Below, piece by piece: positions 26,854 through 35,788 of a stretch of 64,000 nucleotides of DNA. The notes beneath the pieces are model-generated. The model was not told where the DNA came from, ran no database searches, and saw only the letters and a program-made list of their open reading frames with translations. Source of the stretch: Rhizobacter sp. OV335 (lineage in GTDB: Bacteria > Pseudomonadota > Gammaproteobacteria > Burkholderiales > Burkholderiaceae_C); contig NZ_FRCQ01000025.1 in assembly GCF_900142965.1 (NCBI RefSeq), positions 1 through 64,000 of the forward strand. Reading direction: 5' to 3'. The position numbers and the translations under genes are program-made. Numbering within the stretch: position 1 is the first letter of the stretch; each line of letters begins with the position of its first letter.

Positions 26854-27305
26854 TGAAGCGCTTCGAGAAGCTGGCCGAGCTGCAGGCCCTGGTGGGCCAG
26901 CAGATCGGCCTGAGCGAATGGATCGAGGTCGACCAGCGCCGCATCGACCAGTTTGCCGACGCCACCGGCGACCACCAGTGGATCCACGTCGATCCGGTGC
27001 GCGCGGCGGCCGGGCCGTTCAAGACCACCATCGCGCACGGCTTTCTCACGCTCAGCCTGCTGCCGGAGATGTTCGCGTCGGCCTTCGAGGTGGGCGACAC
27101 CCGCATGGGCGTCAACTACGGGCTGAACCGGGTGCGCTTTCCGGCGCCGGTGCCGGTGGGCAGCCGGCTGCGCGGCAGTTTCAAGCTGCTGGCCTACGAG
27201 GTGCTGGATGGCGGCGCCCAGCTGACGATCGAGGTCACGATGGAGCGCGAGGGCTCGGCCAAGCCGGTGTGCGTGGCGGAATCGCTGACACGGCGCTACG
27301 TTTGA
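26853..27305 (+). CDS. MaoC family (R)-specific enoyl-CoA hydratase-like protein
   Basis: This 150-residue single hot-dog domain protein carries the MaoC hydratase motif FADATGDHQWIHVDP with Asp40 and His45 as the probable catalytic pair, then GFLTLSLLP and YGLNRVRFPAPVPVGSRL. Such enzymes hydrate enoyl-CoA to (R)-3-hydroxyacyl-CoA, for example feeding polyhydroxyalkanoate synthesis. It overlaps the ParA-like gene by one base. The pairing with a ParA ATPase is unusual; a link to PHA granule handling is a guess only. Confidence 0.88.
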   Translation: MKRFEKLAELQALVGQQIGLSEWIEVDQRRIDQFADATGDHQWIHVDPVRAAAGPFKTTIAHGFLTLSLLPEMFASAFEVGDTRMGVNYGLNRVRFPAPVPVGSRLRGSFKLLAYEVLDGGAQLTIEVTMEREGSAKPVCVAESLTRRYV

Positions 27306-27395
27306 AACGCGCCGATGCGGCTTCTCCCTCTTCGGGGGGTACGGGGTGCCCGGCACGCTCAGCTAGCATCGGCAACCCACCAAAAGGATGTCGCG

Positions 27396-28127
27396 ATGAA
27401 AGTGCTGCTGGTCGATGACCATCCGTTGATCCTGTCGGCCTTGCAGACCGTGATCCAGGGCCTGGGCGACCACGTCAGCGTGGTCGGCGCCGGCAGTGCC
27501 CGCGCCGCGCGCGAGACGCTGGCCGCCGACAACGACTTCGACCTGGTGCTGCTCGACCTGCACCTGGGCGATGCCGACGGCTTCGACCTGCTGGTCGAGT
27601 TCCGCAGCACCTACCCGGCGCTGCCGGTGGTGGTGGTGTCGGCCTCCGACCGCGCGAGCGACGTGATCCGCTCGATCGACCTGGGCGCGATGGGCTTCGT
27701 GCCCAAGCGCGCCTCCAACGAAACGCTGTTCGACGCGCTGCGCATGGTGATGTCCGGCGGCATCTACGTGCCGCCGATCAGCATCGGCAACGACCGGCCG
27801 TCCGAACGCGCGCAGGACGGGCCGTGGGGCGGCGTGCCCGCGGCCGTCAACCAGATCGGCGAGGCGGCGCGCGGTGGCGGCTTCCAGCAGCACCCGTCGA
27901 TCGCGTCGCTGGGCCTCACGCCGCGCCAGACCGACGTGCTGGCGCTGCTGCTGCAGGGCAACCCGAACAAGCTGATCGCCCGCGAGCTGGGGCTGTCGGT
28001 GGAGACGGTGAAGGACCACGTGGCCGCGGTGCTGCGGGTGCTGAACGTCAGCTCGCGCACGCAGGCGGTGCTGGCGGTGAGCCAGATGACGCAGGCGCAC
28101 GGCGGGTTCTCGGCCTGGAGAAAGTGA
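27396..28127 (+). CDS. LuxR/NarL-type response regulator
   Basis: This 243-residue regulator has an N-terminal receiver domain with phospho-acceptor Asp54 (LVLLDLHLGDADG) and acidic pocket DD at 7-8, a Gly/Pro/Gln-rich linker (about 128-165), and a C-terminal LuxR-type helix-turn-helix (LTPRQTDVLALLLQGNPNKL through SVETVKDHVAAVL). The start at 27396 has an AAAAGGA ribosome site. It is 4 bases upstream of the hybrid histidine kinase gene and surely forms a two-component system with it. Target genes are not evident. Confidence 0.9.
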   Translation: MKVLLVDDHPLILSALQTVIQGLGDHVSVVGAGSARAARETLAADNDFDLVLLDLHLGDADGFDLLVEFRSTYPALPVVVVSASDRASDVIRSIDLGAMGFVPKRASNETLFDALRMVMSGGIYVPPISIGNDRPSERAQDGPWGGVPAAVNQIGEAARGGGFQQHPSIASLGLTPRQTDVLALLLQGNPNKLIARELGLSVETVKDHVAAVLRVLNVSSRTQAVLAVSQMTQAHGGFSAWRK

Positions 28128-28131
28128 CCCG

Positions 28132-29925
28132 ATGTCGGCCACGCCATCGCCGCGCGAGCTGACCGAAGTCGAGCGCATCCACGGGCTGTATTCGTACGTG
28201 CCGACCACGCTGGCCGGCAACGCGGCCGGCGCGTCGGTGATGGCGCTGCTGTTCTGGGACCATGCACCGCGCTGGCTGCTGGCCGCCTGGATGGTGATGT
28301 TCTGGGGGCTGTGGTTCTTCCGGGTGTGGGCGCTGGCGGTGTTTCGCAATCGCAACGTGCAGACGCTGGTCGATGCGCAGCCGTGGTTCCGCGTGTGGGT
28401 CGGCGCGACGATGGGCTCGGGCATCGTCTGGGGCTCGGCCGCGTGGCTGTTCTACCCGCACGGCGGCACGACGGAGCGCATCGGGCTGCTGCTCACCGTC
28501 TACAGCTTCTGCGTGGCGGGCATGCCGATCCTCGCGCCGATGCGCAAGGTCTACAACGTCTTCGCGCTGCTGTGCTTCGGGCCGACGGTGCTGCGCGTGG
28601 GGCTGCCGGGCGGCTTCGACGACCTGGTGCTGGCCGGCGTGCTGCTGACGATCGTCGCGATGACGACGCTGCTCGCGAGCGACTACCGGCTCAACTACGA
28701 GAACCTGCTGAAGCTGAAGCTGCGTGCCGATGAGCTGGGCGCGCAGCTGCGCGCCGAGAAGGCGGCCGCCGATGCGGCGCGCCAGCAGGCCGAGGTGGCC
28801 AACCGCTCGAAGACGCAGTTCTTCGCGGCCGCGAGCCACGACCTGCGCCAGCCGCTGCATGCGATGGGGCTGTTCGCCGAGGCGCTGCGGCAACGCAGCC
28901 ACGACGAGGAGGTGATCCACCTCGTGAACAGCATCAACGGCTCGGTCGACGCGCTGGAGGGGCTGTTCTCGGAGCTGCTCGACATCACCAAGATCGACAC
29001 CGGCGGCGTCGAGACGCAGGCCGAGCATTTCAACATCGGCGCGATGTTCGGGCGGCTCAAGCTGCACTTCGAGCCGACGGCGTTCGAGAAGGGGCTGGGG
29101 CTGCGCTTCAGGGGCGGCGCGAACAACGCGTTCGCCGACCCGGTGCTGGTGGAGCGCATCCTGCGCAACCTGGTGTCGAACGCGATCCGCTACACGCAGG
29201 ACGGCACGGTGCTGGTGAGCTGCCGCAAGCGCGGCGGGCGGCTGTTGCTGCAGGTGTGGGACACCGGCGTGGGCATCCGCGAGCGCGAGCAGGAGCGCAT
29301 CTTCGAGGAGTTCTACCAGGTGCCGCAGGGCGATGCGCTGGCGCCGCACCAGCGCAAGGGACTGGGGCTGGGGCTGGCGATCGTCAAGCGGCTGGCGGGG
29401 CTGATGGAGGCGCCGTTGTCATTGCGTTCGCGGCCGGGGCACGGCACGGTGTTCTCGCTGGAGCTGCCGCCCGGCAAGGCGCCACGCGCGGTGGCGCCGT
29501 CATTCGGCGGCAAGGCCCCGATCGGGCTGACGCTGGACCGGCGGCGCATCGTGATCGTCGAGGACGAGCCGGCGGTGCGCGACGGGCTGGAGGTGCTGCT
29601 GAAGGGCTGGGGCGCGAGCGTGCGCAGCTTCGAGACGGTGGCGGCCAGCCGGGCCTGGGCGCAGAGCGAAGACGCCGGGCGGGAGGTGCCCGACCTGCTG
29701 ATCGTCGACTACCGGCTGGAGCACGGCCACACCGGGCTGGAGGCGATCCAGGCGCTGCGCGAACGCTTCGGGCCAGGCGTGCCGGCCATCATGGTGAGCG
29801 GCAGCACGATGACCAACCACGAGGTCGAGGCGCAGGCGCACAACTTCCACCTGCTGGTGAAGCCGGTGGTGCCGAACAAGCTGCGGGCGATGATCAGTTT
29901 CAAGCTGGGCGTGCGTGGGGGGTGA
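28132..29925 (+). CDS. Hybrid sensor histidine kinase/receiver
   Basis: This 597-residue membrane sensor has an N-terminal region with about six hydrophobic segments (residues 30-185), a coiled coil (about 195-225), and a HisKA domain with His236 (ASHDLRQPLHAMG). The ATPase domain has N-box ERILRNLVSNAIRYT, G1 DTGVGI and a G2-type GLGLGLAIVKRLAGL. A C-terminal receiver carries Asp526 (LLIVDYRL). With no periplasmic sensor domain of any size, it probably senses a membrane-linked cue. It is co-transcribed with the LuxR-type regulator 4 bases upstream. Confidence 0.9.
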   Translation: MSATPSPRELTEVERIHGLYSYVPTTLAGNAAGASVMALLFWDHAPRWLLAAWMVMFWGLWFFRVWALAVFRNRNVQTLVDAQPWFRVWVGATMGSGIVWGSAAWLFYPHGGTTERIGLLLTVYSFCVAGMPILAPMRKVYNVFALLCFGPTVLRVGLPGGFDDLVLAGVLLTIVAMTTLLASDYRLNYENLLKLKLRADELGAQLRAEKAAADAARQQAEVANRSKTQFFAAASHDLRQPLHAMGLFAEALRQRSHDEEVIHLVNSINGSVDALEGLFSELLDITKIDTGGVETQAEHFNIGAMFGRLKLHFEPTAFEKGLGLRFRGGANNAFADPVLVERILRNLVSNAIRYTQDGTVLVSCRKRGGRLLLQVWDTGVGIREREQERIFEEFYQVPQGDALAPHQRKGLGLGLAIVKRLAGLMEAPLSLRSRPGHGTVFSLELPPGKAPRAVAPSFGGKAPIGLTLDRRRIVIVEDEPAVRDGLEVLLKGWGASVRSFETVAASRAWAQSEDAGREVPDLLIVDYRLEHGHTGLEAIQALRERFGPGVPAIMVSGSTMTNHEVEAQAHNFHLLVKPVVPNKLRAMISFKLGVRGG

Positions 29926-30003
29926 GCCGGGATCCGAGGCGCGAGCGACGCACCTGAGAGTGCGAATCGGCTGGACGGAGAGTGAAGCCGTTTGTCCCGG
30001 CTT

Positions 30004-30031
30004 GGAACTTGGAAAGCGGATCGGTCACACA
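30004..30031 (+). promoter_or_regulatory. Candidate hrp box (HrpL-type ECF sigma promoter)
   Basis: GGAACT (30004-30009) and TCACACA (30025-30031) are separated by 15 bases. The HrpL consensus is GGAACC-N15/16-CCACNNA, so 9 of 11 fixed positions match. It lies 79 bases upstream of the preferred start of the effector-like gene. By rough hand estimate a match this good would occur by chance about once in 20 intervals of this size, so the site is suggestive only. No hrpL or type III secretion genes are in the window. Confidence 0.35.
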
Positions 30032-30110
30032 GGGGGAGCGCCTGCTGGTGAGTGGTCTGTGTGATTGCTGCATGGGTGGGCATCGTTTTACTGCGCTCTG
30101 GAGCAAGTTC

Positions 30111-31949
30111 ATGACAATCAACGCCATTACATCCTCGCGCCCGGCGGTTCAGACGGAGAACACTTGCGGCCAAACAGCGCCGCAGATTCCCGTGGGGCCA
30201 CTGGATGATAAGTTTATCAAACAGCGAAAAAGTGCGGAGGAATTCTGCAAAAAGGAGGTTCTATTCACCGGTGGATACTCTCACACCATTTGGGTGACTA
30301 GGAAGTATACAAACAACCGCAGTGAAGCGCTGAAATGGGCGAGCGAACTTGTGTCTGGATCGATCGATGGCTTCGGAAAAATTGATTTTCCCAAGTTGGA
30401 GCGGCCATCTCTGATGTTCGCCATCGAGAGCAACTACCGGCAACTTTCTGAGATGATGCATGCCATTAAATATAAGCCGAGTGACAGCAAGGGGCAGGCA
30501 GAATTCAATGACGGGTTCTCTGAATTTGAGAAGAAGGCAACTATGGCCATGGAGCAAGGAGATGTTGCTGAGTATGGAAAAGCATTGCAAAGGCTCTCCG
30601 AGTACATAGCCCTTCAGAGTTCAAATGGTGGTCATTTTGATGTCGATGACGGTACTGACCTTGATTTCCTGCTTTCTGACATTGACAATGCCGAAGTCCC
30701 TAGGTCGGTTCTCCAGGAAGCAGGGCCAGCTTTTGGAACGCCGGCTGAGGTATTTCATGACCCGAGCGCTGCTCCTGAGACGGTGATTCCAAGTGAACTT
30801 CTAGGGTCCGCGCAGTTTCAATGGGGTCGTGCGCCAATCGGAGAAGGGATTTATATTTCCCCTACGGGAAGCTCCTCCGAGCCAGATTTTCATGAGTTCG
30901 ATGAAATAATTTCTGACATTGAGTCCGAGAAAAAGGCGCAGCACGCAATACGTGAAGCTGAGGCGAACCCGTTGGAGCGGGATGTTCCCCCAAATCTCGG
31001 CCGGAAAAATTCTCATCTGCCGGATGGGAATGGTAAAAAGAAAAATGACGGGAAGTCTCCTCGCAGACATGAGGGAGTGGCAAAGTCCCCGCTCACGGCC
31101 GAGAGTGAAATCACCTCCTCAGGGCTGCCGGGCGGTAAAGCTCTGACGCGCGAACCCGCGAAGACCAAAGATCTGCAAGAGCTGCTTGCGGACCGGGCAT
31201 TGCGCGAGGCGAAAGCTACGAAATCAAGAGTCAGGGCGACGAGGTCAAGTTACAAGCGTGTGTTGGCCCAGAGGGCTGAAAGAAAATTTACCACGGGCTC
31301 CAAGACTGAATTGATCAAGCATGCTGCGTCTTCGCTGAAGACCCTGCTAGAAGACCCGCATGCATGGTTTTATCCGGATACACAGCTGGACTATCTCGCA
31401 ACCATGGATAACGTCTTTGATTGCTGGATAAACTTGACGGGGAAAGAGGAGGCTAAATCATCTTTGACTGGGATGAAGAAGGCTTTCATTGAAAGATCTT
31501 TGCCACTTCTGGCGGAGAACAAATTTTCAGAGTTCTCCAGTCTGTTCCGGCGAGAACTCATGTTAATGATGGATGATTTTGGTTATAGTGGGGAATTTGT
31601 GAGGGTGCTTGATCGAAAGCGTGGTGTTCTTGCTAGTAGTCACGTGACGAAGAAGGATTTCGCAAAAGAAATTAAGGTGATTGCTGACGAAATGCATGGT
31701 AGGGTTAATCTGAGTGGAAGATATATTTCAAACGATCTCTCGAAGGCGGTGTTGATGGGTGGAAAATCGGATATTTTGACGATGTATAAACGAATTTATG
31801 ATAACTCAGATGGGGAGCGTAGAATCCAAGTCGGTGAATTTCGCAAGCAGTTCTTCGAGTTTTCTAACATGTATCTGTTGACGAATGATCACGCCGGGTT
31901 CAGTAGTCTTTGTCAAAAGCATGCGATTGCGATTAATAAAATTATCTGA
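30111..31949 (+). CDS. Orphan low-GC protein, candidate type III secreted effector
   Basis: This 612-residue protein has no domain I recognise, no signal peptide and no membrane helix. Its first 35 residues (MTINAITSSRPAVQTENT...) are rich in Ser, Thr, Asn, Gln and Pro and low in acidic residues, as in type III secreted effectors. An acidic, disordered middle (about 180-300) is followed by a basic Lys/Arg stretch (about 290-400) and a helical C-terminal region. Base composition is sharply lower in GC than its neighbours: two 60-base lines counted by hand give 43% (30241-30300) and 38% (31681-31740). Codon use differs too (many AAA, GAA, ATT), which points to acquisition by transfer. The start at 30111 has GGAG 8 bases upstream; an in-frame ATG at 29982 is possible. 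An hrp-box-like sequence precedes it. The effector role is inference. Confidence 0.7.
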   Translation: MTINAITSSRPAVQTENTCGQTAPQIPVGPLDDKFIKQRKSAEEFCKKEVLFTGGYSHTIWVTRKYTNNRSEALKWASELVSGSIDGFGKIDFPKLERPSLMFAIESNYRQLSEMMHAIKYKPSDSKGQAEFNDGFSEFEKKATMAMEQGDVAEYGKALQRLSEYIALQSSNGGHFDVDDGTDLDFLLSDIDNAEVPRSVLQEAGPAFGTPAEVFHDPSAAPETVIPSELLGSAQFQWGRAPIGEGIYISPTGSSSEPDFHEFDEIISDIESEKKAQHAIREAEANPLERDVPPNLGRKNSHLPDGNGKKKNDGKSPRRHEGVAKSPLTAESEITSSGLPGGKALTREPAKTKDLQELLADRALREAKATKSRVRATRSSYKRVLAQRAERKFTTGSKTELIKHAASSLKTLLEDPHAWFYPDTQLDYLATMDNVFDCWINLTGKEEAKSSLTGMKKAFIERSLPLLAENKFSEFSSLFRRELMLMMDDFGYSGEFVRVLDRKRGVLASSHVTKKDFAKEIKVIADEMHGRVNLSGRYISNDLSKAVLMGGKSDILTMYKRIYDNSDGERRIQVGEFRKQFFEFSNMYLLTNDHAGFSSLCQKHAIAINKII

Positions 31950-32106
31950 TGTCGATTTTAAAGCCATGAAGCATGAGTTTATGGAAGGCTTTCTCGGATT
32001 CCATCGCTCTCCGACCGGCTGAGCCGGCGCAACGCTGGTCATATGCGGTCCGAGTTACGGGAAGGCCTGCGCGACGGAGCTTCATATTCGGGGCCCTGGT
32101 TATGCG

Positions 32107-32131
32107 GGGCTTTCCCCAACGGGGAAAGTCC
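32107..32131. terminator. GC-rich hairpin, possible terminator of the low-GC gene
   Basis: GGGCTTTCCCC (32107-32117) pairs with GGGGAAAGTCC (32121-32131) across an AAC loop, giving 11 pairs with one G-U. It lies 157 bases after the stop of the low-GC gene and 62 bases before the TRAP binding protein start. No T run follows, so it may be a rho-independent-like structure of a GC-rich genome or a leader hairpin of the next gene. The remaining interval (31950-32106) shows nothing else I can assign. Confidence 0.45.
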
Positions 32132-32193
32132 GTCCCTGCCTCCATCGCAGTTCCGTAAAAAATCTCCCCGCCCCACCATCCGAGGAGAGAGAC

Positions 32194-33282
32194 ATGGAAC
32201 GCCGCAGCTTCATCACCCGCACCGGCCTGGCCGGCGTGCTCGCCGCCGCCAGCGCCGGCGCCCCAGCCCTCGTCCACGCGCAGACGGCCCTGCGCTGGCG
32301 CCTCGCCTCCAGCTTCCCGAAGTCCCTCGACACCATCTTCGGCGCCGCCGAAGTGTTCGCGAAGAAGGTCGGCGAGCTGTCGGGCGGCAAGTTCCAGATC
32401 TCGGTGCATGCGGCCGGCGAGATCATGCCGGCCTTCGGCGTGGTCGATGCGGTGCAGAACGCCACCGTCGAGATCGCGCACACCGCGCCGTACTACTTCT
32501 TCGGCAAGGACGAGACCTTCGCGCTCGGCTGCGCGATCCCGTTCGGCCTGAACTCGCGGCAGATGACGGCGTGGATGTTCGAGGGCAACGGCTTGAAGCT
32601 GATGCGCGAGTTCTACAAGAACTTCAACATCATCAGCTTCCCTGGCGGCAACACCGGCGCGCAGATGGGCGGCTGGTACCGCAAGGAGATCAAGAGCGCG
32701 GCCGACATCAAGGGCCTGAAGATCCGCATCGGCGGCTTCGCCGGCCGCGTGATCGAACGCATGGGCGGCGTGCCGCAGAACATCCCCGGCGGCGACATCT
32801 ACCCGGCGCTCGAGAAAGGCACGATCGACGCCGCCGAATGGGTCGGGCCCTACGACGACCAGAAGCTCGGCTTCAACAAGGTCGCACCGAACTACTACTA
32901 CCCCGGCTGGTGGGAGGGCGGCCCGCAGCTCGACTTCTTCGTCAACACCAAGGCCTACGACGCGCTGACGCCGGAGTACAAGGCGGTGGTCGAAGCGGCC
33001 GCCGCGGTGGCCCACATCGACATGCAGGCCAAGTACGACGCTCGCAACCCGGGCGCGCTGAAGCAGCTGGTCGGCAGCGGCACCAAGCTGTTCCGCTTCC
33101 CGAAGGACGTGATGGACCTCGCCTTCAAGGAGTCGATGGCCATCTACGCCGAGCTGTCGGGCAAGAACCCGAACTGGAAGAAGGTCTACGAGGACTTCAG
33201 CAAGTTCCGCGCAGACCAGAACCTGTGGTTCCGCTTCACCGAAGCGGGGTTCGACGAGTTCATGCAGCAGCAGAAGTTGTAG
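32194..33282 (+). CDS. TRAP transporter solute-binding protein, TakP-like
   Basis: This 362-residue periplasmic DctP-family protein has a twin-arginine-like signal (MERRSFITRTGLAGVL, cleavage near LVHAQ). The sequence follows the 2-oxo-acid-binding TakP subgroup closely, from WRLASSFPKSLDTIFG through FPGGNTGAQMGGWYRKEI, the ligand-contacting MRIGGFAG-like block (KIRIGGFAGRVIERMG) and EWVGPYDDQKLGF. TakP binds pyruvate and other 2-oxo acids. The matching membrane genes dctM and dctQ lie downstream but on the opposite strand, with the dctP and dctM stops directly adjacent. A GAGGAGAG ribosome site precedes the start. Confidence 0.9.
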   Translation: MERRSFITRTGLAGVLAAASAGAPALVHAQTALRWRLASSFPKSLDTIFGAAEVFAKKVGELSGGKFQISVHAAGEIMPAFGVVDAVQNATVEIAHTAPYYFFGKDETFALGCAIPFGLNSRQMTAWMFEGNGLKLMREFYKNFNIISFPGGNTGAQMGGWYRKEIKSAADIKGLKIRIGGFAGRVIERMGGVPQNIPGGDIYPALEKGTIDAAEWVGPYDDQKLGFNKVAPNYYYPGWWEGGPQLDFFVNTKAYDALTPEYKAVVEAAAAVAHIDMQAKYDARNPGALKQLVGSGTKLFRFPKDVMDLAFKESMAIYAELSGKNPNWKKVYEDFSKFRADQNLWFRFTEAGFDEFMQQQKL

Positions 33283-35052
33283 CTACTTCTTGCCGGCCTC
33301 TTGCTGCAGCGCGCGCTCCACCGCCTTCATCTGCTCGTCGTCGGCGCTCGACTTCGATGAGGACGACGGCGGCGCGCTCGCCGGCTCTTCGGCCGGCTGC
33401 GGCATCAGGCCGTCCATCGACGGTGCCGGCTTGTCCTGACGGTCCTGCTGCAGCTGCTGCATGATCTCGTCGTTGTTCAGCTTGTTCTCCTTGCCGAGCC
33501 CGCTGGACACCAGCCCGGGGAACGCGATCACCAGCCCCACCATCACGACCTGGATCAGCACGAACGGGATCGCGCCGCGGTAGATCTGCCCGGTCGTCAC
33601 CTTCGCGACCGGCGCCTTCGTGACCTTGTCGGTGTAGTCGTCGACCGGCGCGACGCTGCGCAGGTAGAACAGCGCGAAGCCGAACGGCGGGTGCATGAAC
33701 GAGGTCTGCATGTTCACCGCCAGCAGCACGCCGAACCACACCAGGTCGATGCCCAGCGTGTGCGCCACCGGCCCGATCAGCGGGATGATGATGAACGACA
33801 GCTCGAAGAAGTCGAGGAAGAACGCCAGCACGAACACCAGGATGTTGACGACGATCAGGAAGCCGAGCTGCCCCCCGGGCAGGCCGGTCAGCAGGTGCTC
33901 GACCCACTTCGGCCCGTCGACACCCTGGAACGACAGGCTGAACACCGTCGAGCCGACCAGGATGAACAGCACGAAGCACGACAGCTTCATCGTCGTGTCC
34001 ATCGCCTGGCGCAGCAGGCTCAGGTTCAGGCGCCGGCGCGCCAGCGCCATCACCAGCGCACCGGTCGCCCCCATCGCGCCGCCCTCGGTCGGCGTGGCCA
34101 CGCCGAGGAAGATGGTGCCGAGCACCAGGAAGATCAGCGCCAGCGGCGGAATCAGCACGAAGGTGACGCGCTCGGCCATCTTCGACAGCAGGTTCAGCCG
34201 CGTCACGCGGTTGATCACCGCCAGCAGGAACGCGAAGCCGACACCGGCGCACATCGATGTGACGATCAGCTCATCGGTGGGTGTTGCATCGGGCCGGGTG
34301 CGCGCGAACGCAAAGGCCGACACCACCGACAGCACCGCCACCACGGCCAGCGAGCGCAGTCCGCTGCTGCCATCGGCCTCGCGGATCGTGCGCGCCTCTT
34401 TCGGCAGCGCCGGTGCCCAGTGCGGGCGGAACACCGTCACGCCGACGATGTAGAGCACGTAGAGGCTGGTCAGCACGAAGCCGGGGATGAACGCGCCCTT
34501 GTAGAGGTCGCCGACGCTCTGGCCCAGCTGGTCGGCCATGATGATCAGCACCAGCGACGGCGGGATGATCTGTGCCAGCGTGCCCGAGGCCGCGATCACG
34601 CCCGACGCGACACGCCGGTCGTAGCCGTAGCGCAGCATGATCGGCAGCGAGATCAGCCCCATCGAGATCACCGACGCGGCCACCACGCCGGTGGTCGCGG
34701 CGAGCATCGCGCCGACCAGGATCACCGCGAACGCCAGGCCGCCGCGGATCGGGCCGAACAGCTGGCCGATGGTGTCGAGCAGGTCCTCGGCCATGCCCGA
34801 ACGCTCGAGCAGCAGCCCCATGAAGGTGAAGAAGGGCACCGCGAGCAGCGTGTCGTTCTGCATGATGCCGAACATGCGCAGCGGCAGCGCCTGCAACAGC
34901 GCCGACGGCAGCAGCCCGAGCTCGATGCCGATGAAGCCGAACAGCAGCCCGCAGGCCGCCAGCGAGAACGCGACCGAGTAGCCGAACAGCAGGAACACGA
35001 TCAGGCTGCCGAACATGATCGGCGCCATGTTGGCGGAGATGAACTCCATCAT
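33283..35052 (-). CDS. dctM: TRAP transporter large permease (DctM)
   Basis: This 589-residue membrane protein of the DctM family has about 12-14 hydrophobic segments and the family stretches VAASVISMGLISLPIMLRYG and ASGTLAQIIPPSLVLIIMADQ. It couples sodium-driven import of the acid captured by the DctP-like protein. The C-terminal tail (about 515-589) is longer than usual, hydrophilic and Gln/Pro/Ser-rich (QQLQQDRQDKPAPS), with no known role. The start overlaps the dctQ stop by 4 bases (ATGA), and a GGGAGC ribosome site lies inside the dctQ end. Confidence 0.92.
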   Translation of the reverse strand: MMEFISANMAPIMFGSLIVFLLFGYSVAFSLAACGLLFGFIGIELGLLPSALLQALPLRMFGIMQNDTLLAVPFFTFMGLLLERSGMAEDLLDTIGQLFGPIRGGLAFAVILVGAMLAATTGVVAASVISMGLISLPIMLRYGYDRRVASGVIAASGTLAQIIPPSLVLIIMADQLGQSVGDLYKGAFIPGFVLTSLYVLYIVGVTVFRPHWAPALPKEARTIREADGSSGLRSLAVVAVLSVVSAFAFARTRPDATPTDELIVTSMCAGVGFAFLLAVINRVTRLNLLSKMAERVTFVLIPPLALIFLVLGTIFLGVATPTEGGAMGATGALVMALARRRLNLSLLRQAMDTTMKLSCFVLFILVGSTVFSLSFQGVDGPKWVEHLLTGLPGGQLGFLIVVNILVFVLAFFLDFFELSFIIIPLIGPVAHTLGIDLVWFGVLLAVNMQTSFMHPPFGFALFYLRSVAPVDDYTDKVTKAPVAKVTTGQIYRGAIPFVLIQVVMVGLVIAFPGLVSSGLGKENKLNNDEIMQQLQQDRQDKPAPSMDGLMPQPAEEPASAPPSSSSKSSADDEQMKAVERALQQEAGKK

Positions 35053-35702
35053 TTCGTGCTCCCTTGGCTGCGCTCTTGCGTGTTCTTCTGGAGAGTCTCG
35101 AGGGCCGCCTTCTCACGCACCGCCACTTCCTGCTGGCGCAGGAACTCGGCGAGTTCCTCTTCAGCCGATTTGCCGCCACCCTTCTTCGTCGGGTCGGGCA
35201 CCAGCCCCTTCAGAAAGGCCACGCGCTTGATCAGCTCGGACACGCCCTGCAGCCCGAGCAGGATCAGCCCCACCGGCAGCAGCGCCCAGGCCGGCCACAG
35301 GATCAGCCCGCCGGCGTTGCCCGACACCTCGCCGCTGTTGAACTTGCTGATCACCACCGGCCACACCAGCCGGGTCGCGACGATCACGAAAGGCATCAGG
35401 AAGGCGCAGATGCCGACGATGTCGATCCAGATCTGCGTGCGCTTCGAGAAGCGGCCCGAGATCACGTCGATGCGCACGTGTTCCTGGCGCAGCAGCGTGT
35501 AGCCGGCGGCGAGCAGGAACACCGCGGCGAACAGGTACCACTGGATCTCGAGATAGGCGTTCGAGCTGACGTTGAAGACCTTGCGGACGATGGCATTGCC
35601 GGCGCTGATCAGTACGGCGGCCAGCACCAGCCAGGCGAGCCACTTGCCGACGAATTCGTTCAGCCGATCGATCAGGCGTGACAGGGACAGCAGGGGTTGC
35701 AC
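35049..35702 (-). CDS. dctQ: TRAP transporter small permease (DctQ)
   Basis: This 217-residue protein has four hydrophobic segments (about 17-38, 50-75, 90-115, 135-155) in the DctQ arrangement, with the conserved LEIQWYLFAAVFLLAAGYTL block. A charged C-terminal tail (about 170-217) is longer than in most DctQ proteins. It forms the membrane complex with DctM, with which it overlaps by 4 bases. The upstream neighbours on the same strand are a two-component system that may control the operon; 86 bases separate them. Confidence 0.9.
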   Translation of the reverse strand: MQPLLSLSRLIDRLNEFVGKWLAWLVLAAVLISAGNAIVRKVFNVSSNAYLEIQWYLFAAVFLLAAGYTLLRQEHVRIDVISGRFSKRTQIWIDIVGICAFLMPFVIVATRLVWPVVISKFNSGEVSGNAGGLILWPAWALLPVGLILLGLQGVSELIKRVAFLKGLVPDPTKKGGGKSAEEELAEFLRQQEVAVREKAALETLQKNTQERSQGSTK

Positions 35703-35788
35703 GGCGTCTCCAGGACTGGTTCTTTTGGCAGGGTGGAATCAGACCCCAACCCGGCGTGGCGGGCAACGGGTCAAACAGCTAAGTGAAA

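Noticed and set aside
29982-31949. The low-GC gene as part of a prophage or transposon
   Set aside because: No integrase, transposase, terminal repeats or phage structural genes are seen on either side; only the single gene is compositionally odd.
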